This document shows positions 8,900 to 17,016 of a stretch of 64,000 nucleotides of DNA, one piece after another. The DNA comes from an uncultured Erythrobacter sp. (GTDB taxonomy: Bacteria > Pseudomonadota > Alphaproteobacteria > Sphingomonadales > Sphingomonadaceae): positions 572,247-636,246 of the forward strand of contig CANLAD010000001.1 of assembly GCA_947488755.1 (NCBI GenBank), given 5' to 3'. Each line of letters starts with the position of its first letter. Position 1 is the stretch's first letter. Both the position numbers and the translations under genes were made by a program. A model generated the notes under the pieces. That model saw only the letters and a list, made by a program, of their open reading frames with translations. It was not told the DNA's origin and made no database searches.

Positions 8900-10717
8900 A
8901 TGACAGATCTCTCCAAAATCCGTAACTTCTCGATTATCGCCCATATCGACCACGGCAAATCGACGCTGGCCGACCGGTTGATCCAGTTCACCGGCGGCCT
9001 GACTGCGCGCGAGATGTCGGAGCAAGTGCTTGATAACATGGACATCGAGCGTGAACGTGGCATTACGATCAAGGCCCAGACCGTCCGGCTGAACTACACC
9101 GCCAAGGATGGCGAGACCTACCAGCTCAACCTGATGGACACGCCCGGTCACGTCGACTTTGCCTACGAAGTCTCGCGCAGCCTCGCCGCGTGCGAGGGCG
9201 CACTGCTGGTGGTCGACGCGGCGCAAGGAGTGGAGGCGCAGACGCTTGCCAATGTCTACCAGTCGATCGAGCACGACCACGAAATCGTTCCCGTAATCAA
9301 CAAGATCGACCTGCCCGCCGCCGAACCCGAGCGCGTCAAGGAGGAGATCGAAGAGGTCATCGGCCTCGATGCATCGGACGCCGTCCTCGCCAGCGCGAAA
9401 TCCGGCATCGGCATCGAGGAAGTGCTCGAAGCCGTCATCGCCAAGATCCCGCCACCGACTGGCGAGCGTGACAAGCCGCTCAAGGCCAGCCTCGTCGATT
9501 CATGGTACGACCCCTATCTCGGCGTCGTCATTCTCGTGCGCGTCATCGCGGGCGCGCTCACCAAGGGGCAGAACATCCGCTTCATGCAGGGCGGCACGCA
9601 GCATCTGGTCGACCGGGTGGGCTGCTTCACGCCCAAGCGCACCGACCTTGCCGAACTCGGACCGGGCGAAATCGGCTTCATCACCGCGCAGATCAAGGAA
9701 GTCGAGCAGGCCCGCGTTGGCGATACGATCACCACCGTTAAGGGCGGCGCGACCGAAGCGCTGCCGGGCTACAAGGAAGTGCAGCCGGTGGTGTTCTGCG
9801 GCCTGTTCCCGGTCGACGCCGCCGATTTCGAGAAGCTGCGCGAAAGCATCGGGAAACTGCGGCTGAACGACGCGTCCTTCTCCTTCGAGATGGAAAGCTC
9901 TGCCGCATTGGGTTTCGGCTTTCGCTGCGGCTTTCTGGGCCTGTTGCATCTGGAGATCATTCAGGAGCGCCTCAGCCGCGAATACGATCTCGACCTCATC
10001 ACCACCGCGCCCAGCGTGGTCTACCGCGTCCATCTCGGCCATACGAAGACCGAAGAGGCGCAGGTCATCGACATCCACAACCCCGCCGACTGGCCCGACG
10101 TCAACCGCATCGAAATGGTGGAGGAGCCGTGGATCAAGGCGGTGATCTACACGCCCGACGACTATCTCGGCAGCATCCTCAAACTCTGCCAGGATCGGCG
10201 CGGCGTGCAGACCGACCTGACTTACGTGGGCGGGCGCGCGCAGGTGACCTACGAATTGCCGCTGAACGAAGTGGTGTTCGACTTCTACGACCGCCTGAAG
10301 TCGATCAGCCGCGGCTATGCCAGCTTCGACTACGAGCAGATCGGCAATCGCGAAGGCGACCTTGTGAAAATGAACATCCTCGTCAACAACGAGGCCGTGG
10401 ACGCACTATCGCTGATCGTCCACCGCACCGTCGCCGAGGAACGCGGGCGCGGCATGTGCGAGCGCCTCAAAGACCTCATCCCGCGCCACCTGTTCAAGAT
10501 CCCGATCCAGGCCGCGCTCGGCGGCAAGATCATCGCCCGCGAAACCATCGCCGCCCTGCGCAAGGACGTCACCGCCAAGTGCTATGGCGGCGACATCAGC
10601 CGCAAGAAGAAGCTGCTGGAAAAGCAGAAGAAGGGCAAGGCGAAGATGCGCGAGTATGGGAACGTCAGCATCCCGCAGGAAGCGTTTATCGCGGCACTGC
10701 GGATGGGGGAGGAGTGA
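8900..10717 (+). CDS. lepA: Elongation factor 4 (back-translocating GTPase LepA)
   Basis: A 605-residue translational GTPase of standard LepA length. The G1 motif AHIDHGKST lies near residue 15, followed by [18 protein letters not shown] and [11 protein letters not shown]. The LepA-specific C-terminal region [11 protein letters not shown] with a basic [13 protein letters not shown] tail confirms it is not EF-G. It acts on ribosomes at the cytoplasmic side of the membrane and is thought to rescue mistranslocated complexes. CAGGGCGA precedes the ATG. The TGA at 10715-10717 is followed by an unusual TTG-initiated gene, which uses the GGGGGAGGAG at the lepA 3-prime end as its ribosome binding site. 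Confidence 0.97.
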   Translation: MTDLSKIRNFSIIAHIDHGKSTLADRLIQFTGGLTAREMSEQVLDNMDIERERGITIKAQTVRLNYTAKDGETYQLNLMDTPGHVDFAYEVSRSLAACEGALLVVDAAQGVEAQTLANVYQSIEHDHEIVPVINKIDLPAAEPERVKEEIEEVIGLDASDAVLASAKSGIGIEEVLEAVIAKIPPPTGERDKPLKASLVDSWYDPYLGVVILVRVIAGALTKGQNIRFMQGGTQHLVDRVGCFTPKRTDLAELGPGEIGFITAQIKEVEQARVGDTITTVKGGATEALPGYKEVQPVVFCGLFPVDAADFEKLRESIGKLRLNDASFSFEMESSAALGFGFRCGFLGLLHLEIIQERLSREYDLDLITTAPSVVYRVHLGHTKTEEAQVIDIHNPADWPDVNRIEMVEEPWIKAVIYTPDDYLGSILKLCQDRRGVQTDLTYVGGRAQVTYELPLNEVVFDFYDRLKSISRGYASFDYEQIGNREGDLVKMNILVNNEAVDALSLIVHRTVAEERGRGMCERLKDLIPRHLFKIPIQAALGGKIIARETIAALRKDVTAKCYGGDISRKKKLLEKQKKGKAKMREYGNVSIPQEAFIAALRMGEE

Positions 10718-10718
10718 T

Positions 10719-11120
10719 TTGGCAAAACGTCACATTCGAAAATTCATTGGTGAATTGACGAGTGAGAACTTCGAGCGGGTAGCAGATGTCATTTTTGAGG
10801 ACGACATTGTTGCCCTAGACTTGCTCCTCGACCGAGCGCTTTTTGATGAGGCTATCGACGGACGACCTAGTGCCTCCCGCTACGACAACAAAATCGTCCT
10901 TTCGGGTTCGACTCCCGCAGAGGGTTGTATCGAAATCAACATCAACGAAGCGTTCTCAACCCGATGGGGCAACTACCGCGTTGATGGTATATTTTTCATC
11001 AAGTCGGGGGGGATGTTTCAAGGTGTCACTTGTGTGGGTCTTATCCCCACCGACGAAGCACCTATCCGGCTGAACCCTGAAGTGAAAATAATAAATATAC
11101 GGCTTCCCGCTTATCCCTAG
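10719..11120 (+). CDS. Unrecognised protein, TTG start directly after lepA
   Basis: I do not recognise this 133-residue protein. The start is taken as the TTG at 10719, one base after the lepA stop, because GGGGGAGGAG lies at ideal spacing and no ATG or GTG fits; earlier in-frame ATGs lie inside lepA. The N-terminus MAKRHIRKFIGELTSENFE is basic and helical. The remainder alternates short strands, including KIVLSGST, CIEININEAF, YRVDGIFFIKSG, VTCVGLIPTD and VKIINIRLP, and suggests a small soluble beta-rich domain. No signal peptide or membrane segment is present. Base composition is visibly more A+T-rich than lepA, consistent with acquisition. It appears to be the first gene of a three-gene set running to 12441. 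Confidence 0.6.
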   Translation: MAKRHIRKFIGELTSENFERVADVIFEDDIVALDLLLDRALFDEAIDGRPSASRYDNKIVLSGSTPAEGCIEININEAFSTRWGNYRVDGIFFIKSGGMFQGVTCVGLIPTDEAPIRLNPEVKIINIRLPAYP

Positions 11121-11141
11121 GCACGCGTATCGGATCGCAGG

Positions 11142-11696
11142 ATGACAGACGGGCGGGGAGCGACTAACTCTCCGGGCATGGGGCTTCCTGATCTTGTCGC
11201 GGCACGAAAGGAAATTGCGCAATTTCCGGGTTGGTCGGACCCGGAAACAGAAACCGGCGCGATGTGGTTCATTGCCTCGCTCGCAATCGGTGGCGTTGTC
11301 CAAGAGGCATTTGCTCTGCACGGCGTCTGTCTTAAATACGCTCCCGAAAAGAACATTGCCTTTGAACTCAAAGCGCTTGGGCCAAAGCGTCGTAAGATAC
11401 CCTTGGCCCGCTACGAGTGGCGTTCTTTGCGCGGCGGGCACACTAACGCCCGGCGGAGTGGATCGCCGGTTTCTGGCCAACGCGTAGGTGCGACTCACTA
11501 CCATTCATTCGATCTCAACTGGTTTGAGGCAGAAGGCCGGATGCGGTCGGGCAATCTTCCCCAAGCGATGAGCATCGAGCAAGAACCTCAATCTTTCGAG
11601 TCACTTAAGGATGAGGTAGGGAATCTGTTCAGAATCAACAACATAAGTGTTGTTTCGCCCCCTCCTTGGGAGTATGAAATGTTCGGACATGGCTAG
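11142..11696 (+). CDS. Unrecognised protein of the three-gene accessory set
   Basis: A 184-residue soluble protein without recognisable signature. After a helical N-terminal part (LPDLVAARKEIAQFPGW, MWFIASLAIGGVVQEAF) come strand-rich segments, LHGVCLKY and NIAFELKAL, then basic RRKIPLARYEWRSLRGG and a histidine-containing GATHYHSFDLNWF. The C-terminal end reads ISVVSPPPWEYEMF. Whether HYH and nearby acidic residues form an active site is unknown. The ATG at 11142 has only a weak AGG just before it; ATG at 11178 is the alternative. It starts 21 bases after the preceding gene and overlaps the next one, so the three are likely co-transcribed. Codon and base usage are more A+T-rich than the flanking core genes. 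Confidence 0.6.
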   Translation: MTDGRGATNSPGMGLPDLVAARKEIAQFPGWSDPETETGAMWFIASLAIGGVVQEAFALHGVCLKYAPEKNIAFELKALGPKRRKIPLARYEWRSLRGGHTNARRSGSPVSGQRVGATHYHSFDLNWFEAEGRMRSGNLPQAMSIEQEPQSFESLKDEVGNLFRINNISVVSPPPWEYEMFGHG

Positions 11697-12441
11697 CCTA
11701 CCGATCCCCGACGCAACCGTCGCAAAGGCGGTTAAAGATGCAGTGGCTGACCTCATGCGAGTATCGGCGTGGGGCGACTTCGCCTATGTGAACCTCCCGG
11801 TCTTCATGCCGAGCGGCGCGCCAGCAACCGTGCGTGTGCGCGCCACGCCGGACGGCTTTGAGATTGACGATGGCGGCTATGCTTATCGCGAACTTGAATC
11901 GGTTGGGGCCGAGCGCTCGTTTCCGAAAGAGGCAGCGAAGGCGGCTGGCGAAGAAGAGCTTGAAACCGATCGCCGTAGAATTTTCGTGAAAATTCCGCGC
12001 GGGGAACTCACCAGGGCAATCTGTGACGTGGGCCTTGCCTCGCGGAATGTCGCCGCGAACGTTTACAGTCGGATTGCTGATGAGGACGTGTCCGAGATCG
12101 AGGACTATTTGAGGGATCGGTTGTCAGAGGTTTTCGCCGGCTCTCGTATTGAGTCCAACGAGAGGTTGAAGGGGGCCTCAACCAAAGGCTGGGAAATGTC
12201 GGCTGTTGTGCATCACCCATCTGGACTGCTTGTCTTTCAGGCTGTCGCGACGCAGGCAAACTCGGTCAACCGGGCGAGCACCGCTTTCCACGATCTAGCC
12301 GAACTGCCAAATCCCCCGACCCGTGTTGCGGTCGTGAAGGACAAGGGAGCGCTTGGCCCCAACCTCAACATTCTCTCGCAGGCTGGACGTGTGATACAGA
12401 GCGACCAACCAAACGCTGACTATCTACAGGCTGCCGCATGA
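11689..12441 (+). CDS. DUF1828-like protein of unknown function
   Basis: A 250-residue protein. The N-terminal 120 residues resemble the DUF1828 pattern: a strand with FAYVNLPVFMP, then VRVRATPDGFEIDDGGYAYREL, a helix with SFPKEAA, and IFVKIPRGELTRAICDVGLAS. The C-terminal half (GWEMSAVVHHPSGLLVFQAVA, then RVAVVKDKGALGPNLNILSQAG) looks like a second alpha/beta domain, possibly nuclease-fold-like, but no catalytic motif is certain. DUF1828 proteins have no assigned function that I know of and occur in phage and accessory regions. The start overlaps the preceding gene; ATG at 11689 is preferred, ATG at 11674 (after GGGAG) is possible. The domain assignment is from pattern memory and needs a profile search. 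Confidence 0.6.
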   Translation: MASLPIPDATVAKAVKDAVADLMRVSAWGDFAYVNLPVFMPSGAPATVRVRATPDGFEIDDGGYAYRELESVGAERSFPKEAAKAAGEEELETDRRRIFVKIPRGELTRAICDVGLASRNVAANVYSRIADEDVSEIEDYLRDRLSEVFAGSRIESNERLKGASTKGWEMSAVVHHPSGLLVFQAVATQANSVNRASTAFHDLAELPNPPTRVAVVKDKGALGPNLNILSQAGRVIQSDQPNADYLQAAA

Positions 12442-12578
12442 ACCGGTTATCCCTATTCGAAGCCTTGTCTATCCCAAACCGGTGAAGCTGTTGAGTGAGC
12501 ATCACGCCTTCACGACGTAAGGCGCCAAATCCCGCCCCGCTGCGACTAGGACTTGCTTTGCAAGCCCAAGTCTCGCTG

Positions 12579-12600
12579 CCCCTCCCGCAAGCGAGAGGGG
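12579..12600. repeat. GC-rich palindrome, CCCCTC/GAGGGG arms
   Basis: A hairpin with 6-base arms around CCGCAAGCGA. The sequence is a degenerate relative of the palindrome at 56521-56540, which has the same GCAAGC core, so both probably belong to one dispersed repeat family of this genome. It lies 138 bases after the accessory gene set and could also act as a transcription stop, although no T-tract follows. Confidence 0.5.
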
Positions 12601-12781
12601 CTGGTTGCCCCCTACCTGCACCAATCCGCCTACCAACCGTCATCCGTCAGCCGATGCACGGTCTTCGGCTCCGACATCCCTGAAGCGCATTACCAGTTTC
12701 CGGGAATCTACTAAGCCGCGCTCAGCAGATGGTCGGCGATCTGGCGAGCATTTTCAGTATGCCGCGGTTCACCTTCCCGGA

Positions 12782-12808
12782 CCCTACGACAGGCTCAGGG
12801 TGAGCGGG
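12782..12808. repeat. Probable dispersed repeat with CAGGCTCAGGGTGAGCGG core
   Basis: The stretch CCCTACGACAGGCTCAGGG followed by TGAGCGGG matches a short repeat type that I recall as abundant in intergenic DNA of sphingomonads and relatives. Internal CCCT/AGGG arms can pair. Only one copy is present in this window, so repetition is inferred from memory rather than shown. Confidence 0.4.
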
Positions 12809-12833
12809 TAGGGGTGTTTTGCGCATTCCGGTT

Positions 12834-13127
12834 TTAATCGGCCTGCAACAACTCCCCCACCAAACTCGGCCGCTTCTCGATCATCGCCAGCAACACGCGC
12901 CCCGGCCCGGTAGGCCGCCGCCGCCCATGCTCCCAGTTCAGCAGCGTCCCCTTCGCCACCCCGATGCTGCGCGCGAATTCGGCTTGTGACAGTCCGGTGC
13001 GGGCGCGGATGGCGACGACGTCCACTTCGGGCACTTCCACCTTATGCACCCGCGCGCCGGTCTGCTTGCCTTCGGCATGAGCGATGGCTTCGGTCAGGCC
13101 CTGCTTGATGCTTTCATAGGCGCTCAT
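12834..13127 (-). CDS. XRE-family antitoxin / transcriptional regulator (HigA-like)
   Basis: A 97-residue DNA-binding protein with a C-terminal XRE helix-turn-helix: VVAIRARTGLSQAEFARSIGV, then AKGTLLNWEHGRRRPTGPGRVLL. The N-terminal 40 residues are probably the toxin-binding part. It follows the RelE/HigB-like toxin gene, the toxin-first order typical of higBA modules, where the antitoxin neutralises the mRNA-cleaving toxin and represses the operon. The ATG at 13127 has GGAG at 7-base spacing and lies 2 bases beyond the toxin stop; ATG at 13133 would give an ATGA overlap. A palindromic operator candidate lies upstream of the pair. Confidence 0.85.
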   Translation of the reverse strand: MSAYESIKQGLTEAIAHAEGKQTGARVHKVEVPEVDVVAIRARTGLSQAEFARSIGVAKGTLLNWEHGRRRPTGPGRVLLAMIEKRPSLVGELLQAD

Positions 13128-13129
13128 TG

Positions 13130-13465
13130 TCATTCTCCGTATCGGGCGATCAGGGCCTTGCTCATTTGCACCAGCTCGGCCTGTTCCTTCCTGCCCAGAT
13201 TGTCCTTCTCGTTCTTGGCGAACACGGTGACGAGGAAGATCGGCATGTGTTTGCCGCCGAACACGTAGACGGTGCGATAGCCGCCGCTCTTTCCGCCTCC
13301 CGGTCTGGCGAAGCGGACCTTGCGCAGGCCTCCGCCAAGCGACACCCCCGCTTCGGGACTTCCAGCGACAAAATCGACCAGGGCGCTGCGTTCTTCTTCG
13401 CTCATGATCGCCTTGGCCCGGCGCAGAAACTCGGGCAGTTCCACGACGGTTTGCAAGTCGGTCAT
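13130..13465 (-). CDS. RelE/HigB2-type toxin
   Basis: A 111-residue protein of the RelE/ParE superfamily in its HigB2-like form: VELPEFLRRAKAIMSEEER, then GVSLGGGLRKVRFA, GKSGGYRTVYVFGG and the C-terminal PIFLVTVFAKNEKDNLGRKEQAEL. The GGLRKVR and GGYR-VYV blocks match the HigB core that holds the catalytic basic residues. Such toxins cleave mRNA on the ribosome. The start at 13465 fits the family N-terminus, although no strong ribosome binding site precedes it; the open frame continues to 13507. It is the first gene of the operon. Confidence 0.85.
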   Translation of the reverse strand: MTDLQTVVELPEFLRRAKAIMSEEERSALVDFVAGSPEAGVSLGGGLRKVRFARPGGGKSGGYRTVYVFGGKHMPIFLVTVFAKNEKDNLGRKEQAELVQMSKALIARYGE

Positions 13466-13486
13466 CACGAGAGTGATATGACTCGC

Positions 13487-13514
13487 TGACGCATGTGTCA
13501 ATGGCATATGTCAT
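13487..13514. promoter_or_regulatory. Candidate autoregulatory operator of the toxin-antitoxin pair
   Basis: Two adjacent 14-base imperfect palindromes lie 22-49 bases upstream of the toxin start. The first, TGACGCATGTGTCA (13487-13500), has TGAC/GTCA arms around a CATG centre. The second, ATGGCATATGTCAT (13501-13514), has ATG/CAT arms around CATATG. Each has a single mismatched pair. Position and symmetry fit a dimeric XRE antitoxin acting as repressor; binding is inferred. Confidence 0.5.
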
Positions 13515-13568
13515 GCACTACGTGTGGTGTGACGCCGATCCTTCGCTTCCTTTTCATCCCGACCTCGG

Positions 13569-13606
13569 CACCACCCCCCAACCCCCTCCTCTGAAGAGGA
13601 GGGGGC
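13569..13606. repeat. Solo copy of the CCCCCTCCTCT palindrome
   Basis: A CACCACCCCCCAA arm followed by a perfect 11-base palindrome, CCCCCTCCTCT then GA then AGAGGAGGGGG (13582-13605). It is nearly identical to the two copies flanking the DUF559 gene at 17036 and 17435 and has the orientation of the right-hand copy. It lies between the toxin promoter and the 3-prime end of the gene at 13641-14375, where it could also terminate that transcript. Confidence 0.85.
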
Positions 13607-13640
13607 TTTGTGTTGCGCTTTGGCTACGCTGCTTGCGCAC

Positions 13641-14375
13641 CTACCGATCCTCCGGCCCCCTTAGCAGCCTTTGCCGCATATCGGCGTCGGCTTGCAGGCG
13701 CTCGAAATCGCGGTTGCGCAAGCGCTCGAAGCGGTCCCAGGCCTCGCGGGTTTCTGTCGACAGGCTCTCCCACTCGCGTTGGCGGCGGTGTTCGACCTCG
13801 CGCCTTATCCCCTCGATCTTGCGGTCGATGCTGGCGCGGACTTCCGCGGGCGAGATCTGGCGCTGCTCGGCCTCCCATTCGGCGCGCCATTTCTTGCGCA
13901 GGCGCTCCTCGTCCATCTTGCCGACCGCGTTGAGGCCCTTGGGCTTGCCTTCCGCAAACCGCTCGGGCGCGCGGTTTCTCAGCATGAACATCAGCAGCCG
14001 GTCGTTGTAGCGCTTTCGCGAGCCGACCAGACGCCCATAGGAATAGAGCGGTTCGTCCACGCCGTTGAGCGCGCGGTCCATCGCCACGTCCTCGATCCGC
14101 TGCACGCCGAGATCGAGCGCGGCGGTCCATGCGGCGCGGAAGCTTTCGGCCTCGGGCAGGCGGCGGATGCGGTAGGCGCCTACGGTGCTCATGTTCACCG
14201 CCTTGCACGCGGCCTCGACGCTGCCGGTATCGGCCAGCGCTTCGATAAAGGCGCGCTGGCGTGCGGGCGTCCAGCCGTCATGCCGTTTGGTCTGGCTCGG
14301 CACGGGGGTGAAGTGGGGGATCTCGCCTGCCGGTACGGGAAGGCGCGTGGTGCGGGGATCGCTGCGTCGGGTCAT
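13641..14375 (-). CDS. Conserved HTH protein with charged coiled-coil tail, function unknown
   Basis: A 244-residue protein from the ATG at 14375 (a GTG at 14393 would add 6 residues). Residues 30-80 form a helix-turn-helix of the kind found in phage terminase small subunits and recombinases: DGWTPARQRAFIEALADTG, EAACKAVNMSTVGAYRIRR. A conserved middle block follows (RALNGVDEPLYSYGRLVGS, NDRLLMFMLRNRAPERF). The last 90 residues are extremely rich in Arg and Glu and probably form a long coiled coil. I recall similar proteins, unnamed, in many sphingomonads. DNA binding is likely; the biological role is unknown. No phage genes are adjacent. Confidence 0.75.
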   Translation of the reverse strand: MTRRSDPRTTRLPVPAGEIPHFTPVPSQTKRHDGWTPARQRAFIEALADTGSVEAACKAVNMSTVGAYRIRRLPEAESFRAAWTAALDLGVQRIEDVAMDRALNGVDEPLYSYGRLVGSRKRYNDRLLMFMLRNRAPERFAEGKPKGLNAVGKMDEERLRKKWRAEWEAEQRQISPAEVRASIDRKIEGIRREVEHRRQREWESLSTETREAWDRFERLRNRDFERLQADADMRQRLLRGPEDR

Positions 14376-14490
14376 GGGGAGCGCCACAAGCACATAATGG
14401 CGGAGTAGGAAAATGCCGGGCGCGCGGGGGCCGTGGGAAGCGGGCCAACTTCACTTGGCGTTCAGCGCGGCGCTGGCTATAGCGACGAGC

Positions 14491-15285
14491 ATGATCACCA
14501 AGCTCAACTCACGCCTGCTGCGCGGCGCCCTGACGGGTGCGGCTGTCTTCGCTCTCACCGCCTGTTCGGGCGGCTCAGCCGATGAAGACGTCGCCTATGT
14601 CGCGCGCGATGTCGAATCGCTTTATGCGGAGGCGCAGCGGCGGCTCGATCGCGGCAACACGGTCCTCGCCGCCGCGCTGTTCGACGAGGTGGAGCGCCAG
14701 CACCCCTATTCACCCTGGGCCCGGCGCGCGCAGCTGATGAGTGCGTTCAGCTATTACATCGCGCGCGATTACAACAAGGCGATCCAGAACGCGCAGCGCT
14801 TCCTCTCGATCCACCCGGGCAACAAGGATGCGCCCTACGCCTACTACCTGATCGCGCTATCCTATTACGAGCAGATCAGCGATGTGAACCGCGACCAGTC
14901 GATCACCGAACAGGCGCAGGTTGCCTTGCGTGAGGTCAATCGCCGCTTCCCGCAGACCGAATACGCCGCCGATGCGCGGCTGAAGCTGGACCTGGTGGCC
15001 GATCACCTCGCGGGCAAGGAGATGGAGATCGGGCGGTTCTATCAGCGCTCCGGCCAATGGCTCGCGAGCGCGATCCGGTTCCGCAATGTGGTGGAACAGT
15101 TCGAGACGACCAGCCACACGCCCGAGGCGCTCTATCGCCTGACCGAAAGCAGCCTGGCGCTCGGCATTCGGGAGGAAGCGGTCAAGTACGCCGCGGTGCT
15201 GGGCGCGAACTATCCGGGTAGCGAGTGGTACGAAAAGGCCTTTGAACTGGTCGAGGACCACGCGGCGGACATCCAGGCGTCCTGA
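14491..15285 (+). CDS. bamD: Outer membrane assembly lipoprotein BamD
   Basis: A 264-residue lipoprotein. The start at 14491 gives a lipoprotein signal peptide with the lipobox LTAC and mature cysteine near residue 26. TPR-type repeats then fill the protein: SLYAEAQRRLDRGN, AAALFDEVERQHPYSPWARRAQ, KAIQNAQRFLSIHPGN and VNRRFPQTEYAADA. The HPYSPWA and IHPGN signatures identify BamD, the essential partner of BamA in beta-barrel insertion, anchored to the inner face of the outer membrane. A longer opening from 14413 is rejected because it destroys the signal peptide. recN follows 63 bases later. Confidence 0.95.
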   Translation: MITKLNSRLLRGALTGAAVFALTACSGGSADEDVAYVARDVESLYAEAQRRLDRGNTVLAAALFDEVERQHPYSPWARRAQLMSAFSYYIARDYNKAIQNAQRFLSIHPGNKDAPYAYYLIALSYYEQISDVNRDQSITEQAQVALREVNRRFPQTEYAADARLKLDLVADHLAGKEMEIGRFYQRSGQWLASAIRFRNVVEQFETTSHTPEALYRLTESSLALGIREEAVKYAAVLGANYPGSEWYEKAFELVEDHAADIQAS

Positions 15286-15348
15286 TCTGTTCGCAAGCCG
15301 CGCTCGGCGCGTGACGCGGGAGCGCGGCTGGGTTAGACCGGAGGCGCC

Positions 15349-17016
15349 ATGCTGACCCGGCTCTCGATCCGCAACATCGTTCTCATCGAAGCGCTCGATC
15401 TTGATTTCGGGCGCGGACTTGGGGTGCTGACGGGCGAAACCGGGGCGGGCAAGTCGATCCTGCTCGATGCGCTGGGACTGGTGCTGGGTGACCGTGCGGA
15501 AACGGCGCTGGTCCGGGCAGGAGAGGCCAAGGCGAGTGCGACGGCGAGCTTCGAATTCGCCGAGCTACCCGATGCGATCGCCGAAGCGCTGGACGATGCC
15601 GAGATCGAGGTCGAGGAGGGCGAGCCGCTGCTGATCCGCCGACAGGTCAAGGCGGATGGCGGGTCGAAGGCCTTCGTCAACGACCAGCCCGCCAGCGTCG
15701 CCCTACTGCGTGCCTTGGCCCCCGCGCTGGTCGAGCTGCATGGGCAGCATGACGATCGCGGGCTGGTCAATCCGCGTGGGCACCGGGCACTGCTCGACCG
15801 GTTCGCCGGGATCGACCTTGGCGCGCTGGAGCGGCGCTGGGCGGCGTGGGCGAAGGCGGAAGCGCAGCTGGCCGAAGCGCGTGAGCGGCAGGAACAGGCG
15901 AAGGCGGATCAGGATCTGCTGATCGCGCACCTCGCGGAGTTGACCGCGCTCGAGCCACAAGCGGGCGAGGAAGCGCGCCTCGCCGACAGCCGCGCCGACA
16001 TGCAGAAAGGCGAGCGGCTCTCGGGCGAACTGGAGGAGCTGCGCCACATCTGGGAGGGATCGGACTCGCCGCTGGCCAGCTTGCGGGTGGCGGCGCGGCG
16101 GCTGGACCGGATCGCGCCTGAACACCCGCTGCTCAACGAAGCGCTGGCCGCGCTGGATCGCGCGGTGATCGAAGCGGGGGAGGCGGAGGAGAAGCTGGAG
16201 GCGGCCGCGCAGGCGCTGGTCCACGATCCGCAAGCGCTGGATGCCGCCGAAACGCGCCTGTTCGAGCTGCGTGCGCTGGCTCGCAAGCATCGCTGCGAGG
16301 TCGACGAACTGCCCGATCTGATGCGCGCAATGCGCGGACAACTGGACTCGATCGAAGGCGGTGAAGCGCAGCTCGACGCGCTCGAAGTGGCAGCGCGAGA
16401 GGGGCGCGAGGAGTACCTGAAGGCGGCCGAGAAGGCGCACAACCAGCGTATCAAGGCGGCGAAGACGCTCGACAAGGCGGTCGCGGCGGAACTGGCGCCG
16501 CTCAAGCTCGATGCCGCGCGGTTTCTCACCTCGATCGGCAAGCTGCCCGAGGAGAAGTGGGGCGCGCATGGCATGGACGCGTGCGAGTTTCTGATCGCGA
16601 CCAATCCCGGCGCCGATTTCGCCCCGCTGGCCAAGATCGCGAGCGGCGGCGAGTTGTCGCGCTTCATCCTCGCGCTGAAAGTGGCGCTGGCGGAGAAGGG
16701 CGGGGCGGCGACGATCATCTTCGACGAGATCGACCGCGGTGTCGGCGGCGCGGTGGCGAGCGCGATCGGCGAGCGGCTCGCGCGGCTGGCGAGCGCCGAG
16801 GGCCAGTTGCTCGCCGTCACCCACTCCCCCCAGGTCGCAGCGCGCGGCAACACGCACTACCTCATCGCCAAGGCTTCGAGCGGGACGGTGACGAAGACCA
16901 GCGTTGTGTTGCTGGACGAAGCCGGGCGGCAGGAAGAGATCGCGCGGATGTTGTCTGGCGCGGAGGTCACGCCCGAAGCACGCGCGCAGGCGGATCGGTT
17001 ATTGGAGGGGGTTTGA
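15349..17016 (+). CDS. recN: DNA repair protein RecN
   Basis: A 555-residue SMC-like ATPase. The N-terminal half-ATPase carries LSIRNIVLIEALDLDF and Walker A GETGAGKS near residue 28, with LHGQHDDRGL near 130. A long charged coiled coil occupies about 160-400. The C-terminal half-ATPase has signature SGGELSRFILALK and Walker B IIFDEIDRGVGG, and then VTHSPQVAARG. RecN tethers broken DNA ends during recombinational repair. No alphaproteobacterial LexA box (GTTC-N7-GTTC) is visible upstream. The TGA stop shares its last base with the ATG of the DUF559 gene. Confidence 0.97.
   Translation: MLTRLSIRNIVLIEALDLDFGRGLGVLTGETGAGKSILLDALGLVLGDRAETALVRAGEAKASATASFEFAELPDAIAEALDDAEIEVEEGEPLLIRRQVKADGGSKAFVNDQPASVALLRALAPALVELHGQHDDRGLVNPRGHRALLDRFAGIDLGALERRWAAWAKAEAQLAEARERQEQAKADQDLLIAHLAELTALEPQAGEEARLADSRADMQKGERLSGELEELRHIWEGSDSPLASLRVAARRLDRIAPEHPLLNEALAALDRAVIEAGEAEEKLEAAAQALVHDPQALDAAETRLFELRALARKHRCEVDELPDLMRAMRGQLDSIEGGEAQLDALEVAAREGREEYLKAAEKAHNQRIKAAKTLDKAVAAELAPLKLDAARFLTSIGKLPEEKWGAHGMDACEFLIATNPGADFAPLAKIASGGELSRFILALKVALAEKGGAATIIFDEIDRGVGGAVASAIGERLARLASAEGQLLAVTHSPQVAARGNTHYLIAKASSGTVTKTSVVLLDEAGRQEEIARMLSGAEVTPEARAQADRLLEGV

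Larger units (their letters stand above)
12442..12833 (+). other. Repeat-bearing intergenic stretch, no gene seen
   Basis: This 392-base gap separates the three-gene accessory set from the toxin-antitoxin pair. I see no credible coding region; short open frames of 60-70 codons at 12495-12683 and 12605-12811 have no ribosome binding site or domain character. It holds a GC-rich hairpin (12579-12600) and a sequence resembling a dispersed repeat (12782-12808). Composition is mixed, suggesting a patchwork left by insertions at the edge of the accessory zone. Confidence 0.6.

Noticed and set aside
12495..12811. Small genes of 62-68 codons in the intergenic gap
   Set aside because: No ribosome binding site, composition follows repeat sequence, and no protein-like pattern.
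15286..15348. LexA box upstream of recN
   Set aside because: Only one half-site-like GTTC is present; no GTTC-N7-GTTC arrangement.
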